Assembly (NCBI RefSeq): GCF_003987395.1
Contig: NZ_PIPT01000003.1
Coordinates: forward strand, 1-64,000
From: Pseudidiomarina aquimaris
GTDB taxonomy: Bacteria > Pseudomonadota > Gammaproteobacteria > Enterobacterales > Alteromonadaceae
DNA length: 64,000 nt
Direction: 5' to 3'
Under the pieces are notes generated by a model. It had not been told where the DNA came from, made no database searches, and was given only the letters and a program-made list of their open reading frames with translations. The position numbers and the translations under genes are program-made. Below, in pieces: positions 46,347 through 58,646 of the stretch (position 1 is the stretch's first letter; every line of letters starts with the position of its first letter).

Positions 46347-46356
46347 TTGCGCGCAA
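46347..46356. promoter_or_regulatory. Possible operator at the putA start site
   Basis: TTGCGCGCAA is a perfect 10-base palindrome just downstream of the putA -10 hexamer, where a bound repressor would block initiation. GCGC half-sites also occur near 46375-46378. No binding protein can be named from sequence. Confidence 0.35.
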
Positions 46357-46383
46357 GTATATTGCTTTTTTACTGCGCGTAAA
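46356..46383 (-). promoter_or_regulatory. Candidate sigma-70 promoter for putA
   Basis: On the minus strand TTTACG (46383-46378) and TATACT (46361-46356) are separated by 16 bases. The -10 matches consensus at 5 of 6 positions and the -35 at 4 of 6. Transcription would start near 46349, giving a leader of about 47 nt. Confidence 0.5.
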
Positions 46384-46528
46384 GCCCAGTTCGTCAGTTT
46401 TTATAAACTTTTCGTCGCCGCCCACGGTGCAATTTTTGTACGCACCTGTCAACCCCAATAAAGTTGACCCACACAACGCCTACGAGTACCGTATTTAGCA
46501 AGATCAAAATGATGACGTGAGAGCGCCT

Positions 46529-48019
46529 GTGAGCCAAGAAATCGAACTAAAATTACTGGTCGATGGAGCCAGCAAAGAGAAAGTGGTGGAATTATGCCAA
46601 AGCTTAGCGAAGGACGCTGAGCAGGTGACCATGGAATTAGGCAATCGCTATTTCGATACTGCTGACCTGCGGTTACGACAGCATGATATGGGTCTAAGAA
46701 TTCGGCAGCGTGGCGAAGAACGCGAGCAAACTATCAAATTAGCCGGGAAAGTGCTCGGCGGGATGCATAGCCGCCCAGAGTACAACGCCGTGATTACTGC
46801 CGACACGCCTGACCTAACACTGTTTGAAGAAGATATCTGGCCCGATGATTTTCCGCTTTTTGATATTAATCGTGAGCTGGAGGAAATCTTCGCCACTAAC
46901 TTTACCCGTCATCGTTGGCATATTCCGAGCGGCGAAGGGCGTATCGAACTGGTCTACGACGAAGGGGTGATACAAGCAGGCGAACAACAGCGTGCGATTG
47001 CCGAAGTTGAAATTGAAGTGCAGCAAGGCGAACTTGCTGATGCCTATAAAATTGCGCGGCGATTGGTCACTCGTTTGAATGCCCGGATGGGCAGCTTAAG
47101 CAAGGCTGCGCGCGGCTATTTATTGGCGGGTAAGACAGTTTTGGAACCGTTCACCCATGCGCATTTTGTGCCGCAAGAGGCCAATGATGATGTGGGCTCG
47201 GGACTTTATCGGGCGCTTACCTATGCCTTGCAATACTGGCAACATAACGATGCCTGTTTAGGCGAGAGCCCAAGTGTGCGCGCGGTGGCTGGCATCACTG
47301 ACGGTATTCGTTTAAGCAAAGTCGTGTTGCAGCAACTGGCCACGCTTGAAGTCGACGTCAGTGATCATATTCTCCGACTTGAGCAAATGCTCGGTCACCT
47401 TGGCTGGTTAAGTCGTTATGACGGTTTGACTGAGCTCACTGCCGAAGATGGTGCTTACCATCGTGCGCTCAAGCAATACCCCAAACTGTATGAGGCAATT
47501 CTCGAGCAGCAGGAGCATGCGGTACAGCTCGAATTGGTACAGAGCTTAAGTATCCGTGACGACTATCAGTTAACCTTATTGGAGTTGGGCGCTTTGTGTC
47601 AGCAGCAACCGCGACACGAACAAGTAGCTAAATTACCTTTACGGCAGTGGGCCGCCCAGCGTTTGCGCGAAGACTGGCAAAATGTCATCGATGCATTTGC
47701 CAAAGATGGCGAGTTAAAACCGGAATATTATTTGAAGCAATTGCCCTTGCTGCAAAGTTCCCTGCAACTCGGCTACTGCGTCGGCTATCTGTTTGATGAA
47801 GAAGATCGCGAGCTGTTTCGTGCGCCATGGCAAGATATGGTTCGCGGTATTCGTGAGATCATGGCACTCAAATTACTACGTGAAGCTATCAAAGATAACG
47901 AAGACAACCAACCCGACCGCTTATTGAACTGGCAGGGCGTGCAACTTGAGTCATTGCTTTACGCGCTCGAGCATTCACGCAAAGCAGCACTGAAACAAGA
48001 ACCTTATTGGTTAAATTAA
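46529..48019 (+). CDS. ygiF: CYTH-CHAD inorganic triphosphatase YgiF
   Basis: The enzyme hydrolyses inorganic tripolyphosphate. Residues 1-200 form the CYTH tunnel domain, with the EIELKL signature (ExExK) right at the N-terminus and ELVYDEGVIQAG; residues about 220-496 form a helical CHAD domain that binds polyphosphate in other proteins. I use the GTG at 46529 (MSQEIELKL, as in E. coli YgiF) with GAGAG upstream; a GTG at 46517 adds four residues. It lies 26 bases before glnE, the same pair as in E. coli, and is divergent from putA. Confidence 0.92.
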   Translation: MSQEIELKLLVDGASKEKVVELCQSLAKDAEQVTMELGNRYFDTADLRLRQHDMGLRIRQRGEEREQTIKLAGKVLGGMHSRPEYNAVITADTPDLTLFEEDIWPDDFPLFDINRELEEIFATNFTRHRWHIPSGEGRIELVYDEGVIQAGEQQRAIAEVEIEVQQGELADAYKIARRLVTRLNARMGSLSKAARGYLLAGKTVLEPFTHAHFVPQEANDDVGSGLYRALTYALQYWQHNDACLGESPSVRAVAGITDGIRLSKVVLQQLATLEVDVSDHILRLEQMLGHLGWLSRYDGLTELTAEDGAYHRALKQYPKLYEAILEQQEHAVQLELVQSLSIRDDYQLTLLELGALCQQQPRHEQVAKLPLRQWAAQRLREDWQNVIDAFAKDGELKPEYYLKQLPLLQSSLQLGYCVGYLFDEEDRELFRAPWQDMVRGIREIMALKLLREAIKDNEDNQPDRLLNWQGVQLESLLYALEHSRKAALKQEPYWLN

Positions 48020-48045
48020 CGGTTGAGTTAACGGATAAATCGCCC

Positions 48046-50850
48046 ATGACCACGAGCACGTCTGAGATAATTACCAAGATATGCCAATTAAGCCCTTTTG
48101 TGGCGGACGTTATAGCGCAAGATGAGACAGCGCTCGTGGTCGATGCTGAAACGCATAAAATCCAGCTACTGCCACCACAGAACTATCTACCACAGTTACA
48201 GAGCGCACTCGCACAAGTCAGCGAAGAGAAAGCTGCACAGCAGGTCTTACGTCGCTATCGCAAGCAGTGGTTTGCGGCCTTAGCTGCGGCGGATTTAACG
48301 GGGCAATTGTCTCTACCTGTGATGTTAGAACACCTGAGTGCGGCGGCGGATGCATTTATTATTGCCGCCCGCGACTGGCTCTATCCGCGCTTTACCGCGC
48401 GTTACGGCACCCCCCGCGACAGCGATGGCAATGCGCAACCCTTATGGGTGCTCGGTATGGGTAAGCTTGGTGGGCGCGAACTTAACTTCTCCTCTGATAT
48501 CGATCTTATTTTTTGCTATCCGGAACGTGGCGAGACCGATCATCAGCGCAAGCCTATTGAAACTGATGTCTTTTTCACCAAACTCGTACAGGGGATGATG
48601 AGTTTACTTGATGCCTTAACGGTGGAGGGCCGCGTGTTTCGAGTCGACTTGCGACTGCGGCCTTTTGGCCAATCAGGTCCCGTGGTGACCAGCCTCGCGG
48701 CGCTGGAGAATTATTACCAAGAGCAGGGTCGCGACTGGGAACGCTACGCCATGGTAAAAGCGCGTCTCATCGGTGCCGAACCGGCGAGTGAACAGGCCTT
48801 TAAAGACCTACTACGGCCATTTGTTTATCGTCGCTACATCGATTTTTCAGCGATTGATGCACTGCGCAAAATGAAAGCGTTGATCAGTCAAGAAACCAAA
48901 CGTCAGGGCGTGCAGAACAACATAAAACTGGGCCCTGGTGGCATCCGTGAAGTGGAGTTTATTGCGCAAACGTTTCAACTCATTCGCGGCGGACAGCAAC
49001 GGCAATTACAAACTCAATCGTTGTACCAAGCATATCAGGTTATTGCAGAACAAGAGCTATTGCCGCAGCAGACGGTACAAGAGCTGCTCGAAAGTTATGA
49101 GCTGCTGCGTCGTGTTGAGCACGTTCTGCAGGAGTATAACGACGAACAGACACAAACGTTGCCAGTGGATGAGGAACGCCAACAAGCAATGGCAGCGGCG
49201 TTTGGCCATGACTGGGAGAGCTTGGTTGCAAAGATCCACCAAGCGATGGCTATTGTGCATGAGCATTTTCAGAATGTGATTGGCGACAATGACAGTGATG
49301 ACGAGGATGCTGGGCCCTTACAACTGCTTTGGCAGGACATGGTGGAAGACAGCACAGCACTTGACGTCCTGCATGAATACGGACTGGACAAACAGCGCGC
49401 GCAGTTGATTTGGCAGCAAGTGAACGAGTTACGTATGGATGTGCGTAAACGCGGCAGTGGACCACGCGGACGCAAGGCGATGGCAAAACTCGTACCGGTG
49501 CTCCTGCAGCGGTGTATTCAGTTGGCCGATGCCGAAGTGGTGTTGGAACGCGTATTTACCTTATTGCGGCGGATCATGAGTCGCACCGCTTACGTCGAGT
49601 TACTGGTAGAAAATGTCGGCGCACGGGAGCAACTAGTGAAGCTCTGTCGGGCGAGCTCATGGATCGCGCAACATCTTGCCAATTTCCCAATCTTGCTCGA
49701 TGAACTTATTGATCCTCAGCATCTGTATCAACTGCCACAGCTCGAAGACTATCGTGCGATTGTCGATGAGTATTTATTGCGGATCCCCGAGCAGGAGGAT
49801 GATCTTGAGGCACAAATGAATGCGCTACGCCAAGCGCGGCAGTCGTGCCAATTGAAGATCGCCGCCGCTGATATCAGTGGCGCCTTGCCGTTAATGAAGG
49901 TGAGTGATCATTTGAGCTATTTGGCTGAAGCCATCATCGCTGCGGTGGTGCACTTAGCCTGGCATCAACTCAGTGCGCGCCACGGTACGCCACCAGGGCG
50001 CTCACAGGAAGATATGGGCTTTGCAGTGATCGCCTATGGTAAGCTCGGTGGCCTTGAGTTGAGCTACAGTTCCGACCTTGATTTGGTCTTTGTGACCGAT
50101 AGCGACTACCAGGGTGAAACGGATGGTGCGAAACCTCTTGAGGTACAGCAATTTTACTTGCGCTTGGCACAGCGGGTGCTGCACCTTTTCACCACACGTA
50201 CGGTGATTGGGACGCTTTATGAAGTTGATATGCGTTTACGCCCCTCCGGTAAGTCTGGACTATTAGTGACGCGGCTTTCGACCTATGCAAGTTATTTGCA
50301 GGAAGATGCGTGGACTTGGGAATTGCAAGCGCTCGTGCGAGCGCGCCCAGTATTCGGCGATCAGCGACTGTGCGAAGCATTTAAAACACTGCGGCGCGAG
50401 CAGTTGCAGGAGCGTCGGGCGGGGGAGAGTCTAGCGCAACAGGTGGTTGAGATGCGCGAGAAAATGCGTAGCCATAAAGAGTTACGCAGAGAGCAACACA
50501 GCTTCGACCTCAAGCAAGGTGTCGGCGGTATTACTGATATTGAATTCCTCGTGCAATACCTGGTGCTACGTTATAGCTGTGACTATCCGGCGCTGACAGA
50601 TTTCACGGATAACGTCAGGATTTTGGAGCAGGCCGGTCAACTGCAAGTGATGAGTACCGAGCAAGCCCAGCAACTCACCGAGGTATATATTCGTGAGCGT
50701 GAGTGGCTACATCAATTGGCACTGGACGACCGCGATTCACTCACCCATCAAGCATTTACAGATGAGCGCACGGTCGTTGAAAAAGCTTGGCAGCAGTGGT
50801 TCGCTGAGGTGCTCAAGAGCGCTGATACAGACTCGGATCGGTCTCGTTAG
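48046..50850 (+). CDS. glnE: Bifunctional glutamine synthetase adenylyltransferase/deadenylase GlnE
   Basis: GlnE adenylylates and deadenylylates glutamine synthetase in response to PII protein and glutamine, setting nitrogen assimilation rate. The 934 residues contain two nucleotidyltransferase domains: the N-terminal deadenylase with MGKLGGRELNFSSDIDLIF and the C-terminal adenylyltransferase with YGKLGGLELSYSSDLDLVF; conserved aspartates are intact in both. The ATG at 48046 is used; a TTG at 48007 overlaps ygiF and lacks support. The 3' end overlaps the convergent acyltransferase gene by 38 bases. Confidence 0.96.
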   Translation: MTTSTSEIITKICQLSPFVADVIAQDETALVVDAETHKIQLLPPQNYLPQLQSALAQVSEEKAAQQVLRRYRKQWFAALAAADLTGQLSLPVMLEHLSAAADAFIIAARDWLYPRFTARYGTPRDSDGNAQPLWVLGMGKLGGRELNFSSDIDLIFCYPERGETDHQRKPIETDVFFTKLVQGMMSLLDALTVEGRVFRVDLRLRPFGQSGPVVTSLAALENYYQEQGRDWERYAMVKARLIGAEPASEQAFKDLLRPFVYRRYIDFSAIDALRKMKALISQETKRQGVQNNIKLGPGGIREVEFIAQTFQLIRGGQQRQLQTQSLYQAYQVIAEQELLPQQTVQELLESYELLRRVEHVLQEYNDEQTQTLPVDEERQQAMAAAFGHDWESLVAKIHQAMAIVHEHFQNVIGDNDSDDEDAGPLQLLWQDMVEDSTALDVLHEYGLDKQRAQLIWQQVNELRMDVRKRGSGPRGRKAMAKLVPVLLQRCIQLADAEVVLERVFTLLRRIMSRTAYVELLVENVGAREQLVKLCRASSWIAQHLANFPILLDELIDPQHLYQLPQLEDYRAIVDEYLLRIPEQEDDLEAQMNALRQARQSCQLKIAAADISGALPLMKVSDHLSYLAEAIIAAVVHLAWHQLSARHGTPPGRSQEDMGFAVIAYGKLGGLELSYSSDLDLVFVTDSDYQGETDGAKPLEVQQFYLRLAQRVLHLFTTRTVIGTLYEVDMRLRPSGKSGLLVTRLSTYASYLQEDAWTWELQALVRARPVFGDQRLCEAFKTLRREQLQERRAGESLAQQVVEMREKMRSHKELRREQHSFDLKQGVGGITDIEFLVQYLVLRYSCDYPALTDFTDNVRILEQAGQLQVMSTEQAQQLTEVYIREREWLHQLALDDRDSLTHQAFTDERTVVEKAWQQWFAEVLKSADTDSDRSR

Positions 50851-51751
50851 GCCGCGTCTTGAAGCGACGATGTACCCACAAATACTGTTCGGGACGTTGC
50901 ATGATTGCGTATTCGACCATTTTATTAACGCGGGTTACATCCGCCAAGTCATCACCGGTGGGGAAGTGCTCGAACGCCGGATAAAAGGTCATATCGTAGC
51001 CAGTGCCGTCGTCGCGGCGAAAACACGTCGTGGGTAATACTGCGCATTTCTTACTATTAGCGAACAGCAGGGTACCTGTTGTTGTGCTGGTTTCGGGAAC
51101 CGCAAAAAACGGCGCGAAAATGGTGCGACGTCGACCGTAATCTTGGTCGGGAAGGTAGCCGGCAATCTCGCCACTCTCAATAGCTTGTTTCATGCTCCGC
51201 ACGTCGTTGCGTGGGATCATATACTTGTTCGATCGGCCACGGCCTCGGGTTTGCAGAAACTCCATGACGGCGTTGTTATGAGGTCGATAGAGCCCAACGG
51301 CAGGTTTCACGAAACCATGCAAGCGAGCGTGGACTTCGAGACTTAAAAAGTGAAAGAGCAGAAGTAAAACGCCCTTACCTTCTTTTTGTGGTGCTTCTAA
51401 GTGTTCGACACCATGCACATGCAGCTTACGACGGATGCGCCAGTCGGGCCACCACCATGCCATCCCCGTTTCAAAAAAGGCGATGCCAGTATTGGCCATA
51501 TTCTTTTGCACCAGCGCTTCGATTTCAGTGGCCGACTTATCGGGAAAACATAACTCTAAGTTACGACGGGCCACTTCGGCACGCTTGGGTACGAATTTAT
51601 AGAAAAGCTTCCCCAAGCCACGACCCATGGCAAGCTGCCATTTGTAAGGTAACCAGGAGATAATATAAAGAAGGCTGACCCCGAACCAGGTCAGCCAATA
51701 CTTAGGAAGTAAAAACCGTGCTTCAAATTTTGGTTTTTCAATTATTTTCAT
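50813..51751 (-). CDS. lpxL: Lipid A late acyltransferase, LpxL family
   Basis: This inner-membrane enzyme transfers an acyl chain from acyl-ACP to a Kdo-containing lipid A precursor. The 312 residues have one N-terminal membrane anchor (about 18-34) and the catalytic dyad in FHFLSLE (His134, Glu139; E. coli LpxL 132/137), with YRPHNNAVMEF, GRGRSNKYMI and PDQDYGRRR typical of LpxL/LpxP rather than LpxM. It overlaps the tolC 3' end by 14 bases and probably shares its transcript. Which acyl chain and position it uses cannot be read. Confidence 0.92.
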   Translation of the reverse strand: MKIIEKPKFEARFLLPKYWLTWFGVSLLYIISWLPYKWQLAMGRGLGKLFYKFVPKRAEVARRNLELCFPDKSATEIEALVQKNMANTGIAFFETGMAWWWPDWRIRRKLHVHGVEHLEAPQKEGKGVLLLLFHFLSLEVHARLHGFVKPAVGLYRPHNNAVMEFLQTRGRGRSNKYMIPRNDVRSMKQAIESGEIAGYLPDQDYGRRRTIFAPFFAVPETSTTTGTLLFANSKKCAVLPTTCFRRDDGTGYDMTFYPAFEHFPTGDDLADVTRVNKMVEYAIMQRPEQYLWVHRRFKTRPNETDPSLYQRS

Positions 51752-53096
51752 TAATGAGACTTGCGTTAATGGCCATCAGATCTTGTTCACTGATCTTACC
51801 TGAAGCTTGCTGCAGTGTCAGTGATTGTCGGATGTAATTATAACGCGCGGTCGAAAGATTACGACGGGCATTGAACAGGTTACGGGTACTATCAAGTACA
51901 TCAACGATGGTACGGGTACCTACTTCAAAGCCAGTTTGCGTCGCATTCAATGCACTTTCTGCAGACACAACAGCTTGCTCGAGCGCCTTGATGGTTGCGA
52001 CTGCAGCGACCACATCGTAGTACGCATTGCGCACTTCACGCTCGACACCACGACGGGTGAACTCGAGCTGTTGGCTGCTTGCGACATAGTTGGCACGTGC
52101 TTGATCAGCTTGTGCGGAAGTACGGAAGCCACTGAAAATAGGTACGTTTAAATTAACGCCAATCGAAGAGCTATCCATGCGTGGACTGTCGTTGGTACGT
52201 CCTTGGATTTCTTGTTCAGAGTCCGAGGTACCGAAGCTTGCCTCAAGACCCACACGAGGGTAATGACCCGCTTGCGCTAATTCGATCTGTTGCTCTGAAA
52301 TCTCTACGGCTACACGTTGTACCAGTAATTGCAGATTTTTATCTTCGGCAGTGGTTACCCAAGTTTCAGCTTTTTCTGGGTTAGGCGTTGACGGTGAAAA
52401 GTTTTCGGTATCGAGTTCCGCCAACTCTTCGTGATAGCGACCGGTGATTTCGCGCAGGCTTTCTTGGGCGATTTCAACGGCGTTTTTGGCTTGGATTTCA
52501 CGCGCGACCGCATTATCAAATTGCGCTTGCGCTTCATGCACGTCAGTAATTGCGGTAAGTCCTACGGAGAAACGCTGCTTGGTTTGCTCAAGTTGACGTT
52601 CAATTGCGCGCTTCTCGGCCTCAGCAAACTCGAGGTCATCCATGCGTTCAAGTACGCTGAAGTAAGCGTTTACCACACGAATCATCAATTGTTGACGCTC
52701 ACTCAAGTAGTTGACTTCGGCTTGGTAAGCTTGCTTTTCAGCGATTTGGGTTTGTTCCCAAACGGCTTTGCTGAACAATGTTTGAGTCAGATTAACGCCA
52801 GCATCCCAGCCAGTGGTGGTAATATCGTACATGAAAGTATTACCGGCGTTATCGAAGTAGAGCGTTTCACGCTGACTGCGTGAGTAGCCAGCTTGGAAAC
52901 CCAGCTGTGGCCACCAGTCTGCTTGGGCAATATCGACGCCTTTTTGTGCCGCATCACGTTGCGCTTGTGCTTGCTTCAGCGTAGGGTCGTTTTGTAACGC
53001 GAGTTGGAAAATTTCTGCAAGGTCGTCAGCGAATGCTGCCGAGCTGCTTGCTGCGAAAGTAAGTCCGATAACTGCTGAAATAATCGTTTTTTTCAT
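51738..53096 (-). CDS. tolC: TolC-family outer membrane channel
   Basis: TolC is the trimeric outer-membrane tunnel used by type I secretion and tripartite efflux pumps. The 452 residues start with a signal peptide (KKTIISAVIGLTFAASSSAAFA) and contain two outer membrane efflux repeats (about 25-215 and 230-435). The C-terminal VGTRTIVDVLDSTRNLFNAR is a strong TolC signature. It is divergent from nudF, the neighbour of tolC also in E. coli. The 222-base gap between them should contain both promoters; I found no convincing pair for tolC. Confidence 0.95.
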   Translation of the reverse strand: MKKTIISAVIGLTFAASSSAAFADDLAEIFQLALQNDPTLKQAQAQRDAAQKGVDIAQADWWPQLGFQAGYSRSQRETLYFDNAGNTFMYDITTTGWDAGVNLTQTLFSKAVWEQTQIAEKQAYQAEVNYLSERQQLMIRVVNAYFSVLERMDDLEFAEAEKRAIERQLEQTKQRFSVGLTAITDVHEAQAQFDNAVAREIQAKNAVEIAQESLREITGRYHEELAELDTENFSPSTPNPEKAETWVTTAEDKNLQLLVQRVAVEISEQQIELAQAGHYPRVGLEASFGTSDSEQEIQGRTNDSPRMDSSSIGVNLNVPIFSGFRTSAQADQARANYVASSQQLEFTRRGVEREVRNAYYDVVAAVATIKALEQAVVSAESALNATQTGFEVGTRTIVDVLDSTRNLFNARRNLSTARYNYIRQSLTLQQASGKISEQDLMAINASLINENN

Positions 53097-53318
53097 GAGT
53101 TCCGTAATCCTGGAGGTTCGTCTGGCTCAGATGACCGTTGCTAAACTTGTTCGGTATTTTACATACACATTTGAATGATTACTAGCATACTCCGATAGCC
53201 AGCGCGATTCATGTGTTGAGTTGCAACAACTTAGGTCTAAATGTAACCAAGTATGAGCGTGTTGCACATGTTATTTAGTAAAATCTAATAGACGCGATGA
53301 AAAGAGAAAAGGTTTACA

Positions 53319-53924
53319 GTGCAAAAATTTAATCATGAAGATTATCAAATCATTGAGAAGACAACAGTTCGCAAGGGCTTTTTAAGTATTTTTAAGTATC
53401 GCCTTAAGCACCGTTTGTTTGCCGGCGGTTGGTCGCAGGAGTTTGAACGTGAAGTCATGGATCGTGGGCATGCAGTGATGGTGATTCCTTATGATATCGC
53501 CCGTGATCGGTTGGTGGTGTTGGAACAATTCCGGATTGGCGCACTCCAACAAGAAGAATCCCCATGGCTGCTTGAGTTTGTTGCTGGCATGATCGATAAA
53601 CCAGAAGAGAGCGCCGCCAGTGTAGCGCAGCGTGAATTAGATGAAGAGGCGGGGTTAACTGTAGAGAAAATGCACTACGCTCTGACCTATTTATCGACGC
53701 CCGGCGGCTGCACTGAGAAGATCTCGATCTATATTGGCGAGGTCGACAGTAGCCAAGCCGCGAGTCACGGTGGGCTGGCGACGGAAAACGAAGACATCAA
53801 AGTCCACGTATTGCCGCGTAGCGAGGTTATGGAGCTGCTTGAGCAAGGAAAAATTAACAACGCCGCAAGCGTCATTGGACTACAATGGTTGCAATTACAT
53901 TTGGAGCAAATTCGTCAATCATGA
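53319..53924 (+). CDS. nudF: ADP-ribose pyrophosphatase NudF
   Basis: NudF hydrolyses ADP-ribose to AMP and ribose 5-phosphate, clearing a reactive nucleotide. The 201 residues hold a complete Nudix box at 90-112 (G-x5-E-x7-REL-x-EE-x-GL), with the catalytic REL and EE visible at 105-110. The start is a GTG with AAGG 7 bases upstream. Its stop overlaps the yqiB ATG (4 bases). Confidence 0.95.
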   Translation: MQKFNHEDYQIIEKTTVRKGFLSIFKYRLKHRLFAGGWSQEFEREVMDRGHAVMVIPYDIARDRLVVLEQFRIGALQQEESPWLLEFVAGMIDKPEESAASVAQRELDEEAGLTVEKMHYALTYLSTPGGCTEKISIYIGEVDSSQAASHGGLATENEDIKVHVLPRSEVMELLEQGKINNAASVIGLQWLQLHLEQIRQS

Positions 53925-54361
53925 CTAAAGACGTAAAACGCCAACGCTATCAATTTGATCTCGCTGCCCTGCAACGACTGGCGGCGGTCAACTATGCGGC
54001 GCTGACAAAATTGGTCGCTCAGCTGAAGCAAGGCGGAGAGAAGCTCATTAAAGTCGGCAGTCATTTACACTTTCGGGTGAAAGTTCTGCAGCGGGCCCCT
54101 TACACCACGGATATTCGTATTCAACAGCATGCATTGCAAACGCAATTGCCGGGGCTGGTCGAGACGGAGCTTGAAGTGCGACTGTATCACGATGCGCAAC
54201 TGGCAGAAGTGTTGCGTAGCCAGAACATTGCGCGTTTGAAACCTATCTATGAACAGCCTAATCCTGCTATGCACCAGAGCAACGAAAAGTTTCAAGTGAA
54301 TCGCTTTTTGCAAGAGTGGCTTGAACTTATCCGCGAACAGGGCCTTGCGACTGAATACTAG
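53921..54361 (+). CDS. yqiB: DUF1249 family protein YqiB
   Basis: The 146 residues begin MTKDVKRQRYQFDLAALQR and belong to DUF1249, a conserved gammaproteobacterial family of unknown function always found beside nudF. Visible features are a basic N-terminus and an LNQFLxEWLE-like C-terminal helix (QVNRFLQEWLELI). The ATG overlaps the nudF stop by 4 bases. In E. coli cpdA and yqiA lie between yqiB and parE; here parE follows directly after 76 bases. Confidence 0.9.
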   Translation: MTKDVKRQRYQFDLAALQRLAAVNYAALTKLVAQLKQGGEKLIKVGSHLHFRVKVLQRAPYTTDIRIQQHALQTQLPGLVETELEVRLYHDAQLAEVLRSQNIARLKPIYEQPNPAMHQSNEKFQVNRFLQEWLELIREQGLATEY

Positions 54362-54395
54362 CTTGAGTTTCCGCTCATCCTGTAACAGTATATGA

Positions 54396-56330
<1,935 letters not shown>

Positions 56331-56344
56331 GGAGTAAAACAAGA

Positions 56345-58585
56345 ATGTCATTGGATACTGTTGAACAAATTCCGCTGCGCCGCTTTACCGAGGATGCCTA
56401 CCTCAATTATTCCATGTATGTGATCATGGACCGTGCTTTACCGCATATCGGTGATGGCCTGAAACCGGTCCAGCGTCGCATCATCTATGCAATGTCTGAA
56501 TTGGGCTTATCGGCGTTAGCAAAATATAAAAAATCGGCACGTACCGTCGGTGATGTGCTCGGTAAGTTCCATCCTCACGGGGATAGCGCCTGTTATGAAG
56601 CCATGGTACTCATGGCGCAACCCTTTTCTTATCGTTATCCGCTGGTGGATGGGCAAGGAAACTGGGGCTCGCAAGATGATCCTAAGTCGTTTGCGGCCAT
56701 GCGTTATACCGAAGCGAAGCTTTCACGTTTTAGTGAGTTGCTACTGAGCGAGTTGGGTCAGGGCACGGTCGATTGGGTACCGAACTTTGATGGCACCATG
56801 AAAGAGCCGCGCATGTTGCCAGCACGCTTACCGCATATTTTATTGAATGGCGTGACCGGTATTGCGGTAGGTATGGCGACGGACATTCCGCCACACAATG
56901 CGCGTGAAGTTGCACACGCCTGTGCACTGTTGCTAGAAAAACCAAGCGCCGACTTAGCCGAAGTCATGGAACACCTGCGTGGTCCAGATTATCCCACCGA
57001 TGCTGAAATCATCACCCCGCAAGATGAAATCGTAAGACTCTACGAAACCGGGCGTGGCAGTATTCGGATGCGCGCTAAGTATCACATGGAGGACGGTGAA
57101 GTCGTCGTCTATGCGCTACCGCATCAAGCCTCAGGCGCAAAAGTATTGGAACAAATCGCCGGGCAAATGCAGGCCAAGAAACTGCCGATGGTTTCCGACC
57201 TTCGGGACGAGTCAGATCACGAAAACCCCACGCGTCTGGTGATCGTGCCGCGCTCTAACCGCATCGACGTTGAACAAATGATGCAGCACTTGTTTGCAAC
57301 GACCGACCTAGAGAAGCAGTACCGCGTCAACCTCAATATGCTGGGACTTGATGGGCGTCCGCAGGTGAAGCCGATCCTCAATGTGTTGAAGGAATGGCTG
57401 CAGTACCGTCAACAAACGGTTACGCGACGTTTACAGCATCGTTTGGATAAAGTGCTGGCGCGCTTGCACATCCTCGAAGGTTTGTTGATTGCTTATCTGA
57501 ATATCGACGAAGTAATTGCCATTATTCGCTACGAAGATGAGCCCAAAGCTGAGTTGATGAAGCGCTTTTCGCTGACCGAAACGCAAGCCGAAGCGATTCT
57601 TGAACTGAAGTTACGCCATTTAGCCAAACTCGAAGAAATGAAGCTAAAAGGCGAGCAAGACGAATTAGAAAAAGAACGCGAACAGCTTGAGTTGTTGCTT
57701 AGTTCCGATCGTCGTTTGAAGACATTGATTCGTAAAGAAATTCTTGCTGACGCCGAAAAATATGGCGATGACCGTCGTTCGCCTCTTGTCGAACGCGAAG
57801 AAGCCAAAGCCCTGAGTGAACGTGATTTAACACCAGCGGAAGCAGTCACTGTTGTGTTATCGCAGAAAGGTTGGGTACGTGCGGCGAAAGGTCATGATGT
57901 GGATGGTTCAAGCTTAGCCTACAAGTCAGGTGATAGTTATCTCGCCAGTGCACAAGGTAAGAGTAACCAGCAAGTCGTTTTCCTCGATAGCTCGGGGCGT
58001 AGTTTCGCCTGTGAAGCACACTTGTTGCCGTCGGCTCGCACCCAAGGGGAACCGCTTACTGGGCGCTTCAGCATGGTTGCCGGTGAAACCGTGCAACAAG
58101 TGATGATGGCGCAAGACGAGCAACGCTATCTCTTGGCTTCGGATGCCGGCTATGGTTTTGTCTGTAAGTTCAGTGACTTGGTCAGCCGCAATAAGAATGG
58201 TAAAGCGATCTTGAACTTACCGACTGGCGCTAAAATTTTGCCGCCGAATCGCGTCACTGATCGCGACAAAGATTTGCTCGTGGTGGTTTCAAACGAGGGA
58301 CGCATGCTGATTTTCCCTGTTGCCGATTTGCCTGAATTGGCCAAAGGTAAGGGCAATAAGATGATTAGTATTCCAGCGTTACGTGCGCAATCACGTGAAG
58401 AGTATGTGGTTGCGACTTCGGTGGTGCCGCACGATGCTGCCATTACCTTACTCGCCGGTAAGCGCAAGCTCACTCTCAAACCTGATGATCTCGAGCATTA
58501 CCGCGGTGAACGTGGGCGTCGTGGTAACAAGCTGCCACGCGGCTTGCAACGCGTTGACGCAATTACTGTCGAGAGCCAAGACTGA
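56345..58585 (+). CDS. parC: DNA topoisomerase IV subunit A ParC
   Basis: ParC carries the DNA-cleaving tyrosine of topoisomerase IV: Tyr121 in [10 protein letters not shown] (E. coli 120). The quinolone-determining region reads [13 protein letters not shown] with wild-type Ser81 and Glu85, so target-based resistance at these positions is not indicated. Residues 1-480 form the breakage-reunion core with GyrI-like coiled coil; the C-terminal domain has a reduced set of blades, ending [14 protein letters not shown]. It has 746 residues (E. coli 752). Confidence 0.98.
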   Translation: MSLDTVEQIPLRRFTEDAYLNYSMYVIMDRALPHIGDGLKPVQRRIIYAMSELGLSALAKYKKSARTVGDVLGKFHPHGDSACYEAMVLMAQPFSYRYPLVDGQGNWGSQDDPKSFAAMRYTEAKLSRFSELLLSELGQGTVDWVPNFDGTMKEPRMLPARLPHILLNGVTGIAVGMATDIPPHNAREVAHACALLLEKPSADLAEVMEHLRGPDYPTDAEIITPQDEIVRLYETGRGSIRMRAKYHMEDGEVVVYALPHQASGAKVLEQIAGQMQAKKLPMVSDLRDESDHENPTRLVIVPRSNRIDVEQMMQHLFATTDLEKQYRVNLNMLGLDGRPQVKPILNVLKEWLQYRQQTVTRRLQHRLDKVLARLHILEGLLIAYLNIDEVIAIIRYEDEPKAELMKRFSLTETQAEAILELKLRHLAKLEEMKLKGEQDELEKEREQLELLLSSDRRLKTLIRKEILADAEKYGDDRRSPLVEREEAKALSERDLTPAEAVTVVLSQKGWVRAAKGHDVDGSSLAYKSGDSYLASAQGKSNQQVVFLDSSGRSFACEAHLLPSARTQGEPLTGRFSMVAGETVQQVMMAQDEQRYLLASDAGYGFVCKFSDLVSRNKNGKAILNLPTGAKILPPNRVTDRDKDLLVVVSNEGRMLIFPVADLPELAKGKGNKMISIPALRAQSREEYVVATSVVPHDAAITLLAGKRKLTLKPDDLEHYRGERGRRGNKLPRGLQRVDAITVESQD

Positions 58586-58646
58586 TCGGACGTATTTTGC
58601 TGCTGAAACAGGTATACTAACGCGCAGCAAAATACGAGGAGATTGC

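Noticed and set aside
46303-46476. N-terminal extension of putA to 46476
   Set aside because: The extra residues cover the promoter, the two palindromes and the ribosome site. The ATG at 46302 has a good AGGAG and the normal PutA N-terminus.
58383-58646. plsC extended upstream into parC
   Set aside because: It would overlap parC by 200 bases in another frame. The ATG at 58647 has GAGGAG and starts the membrane anchor.
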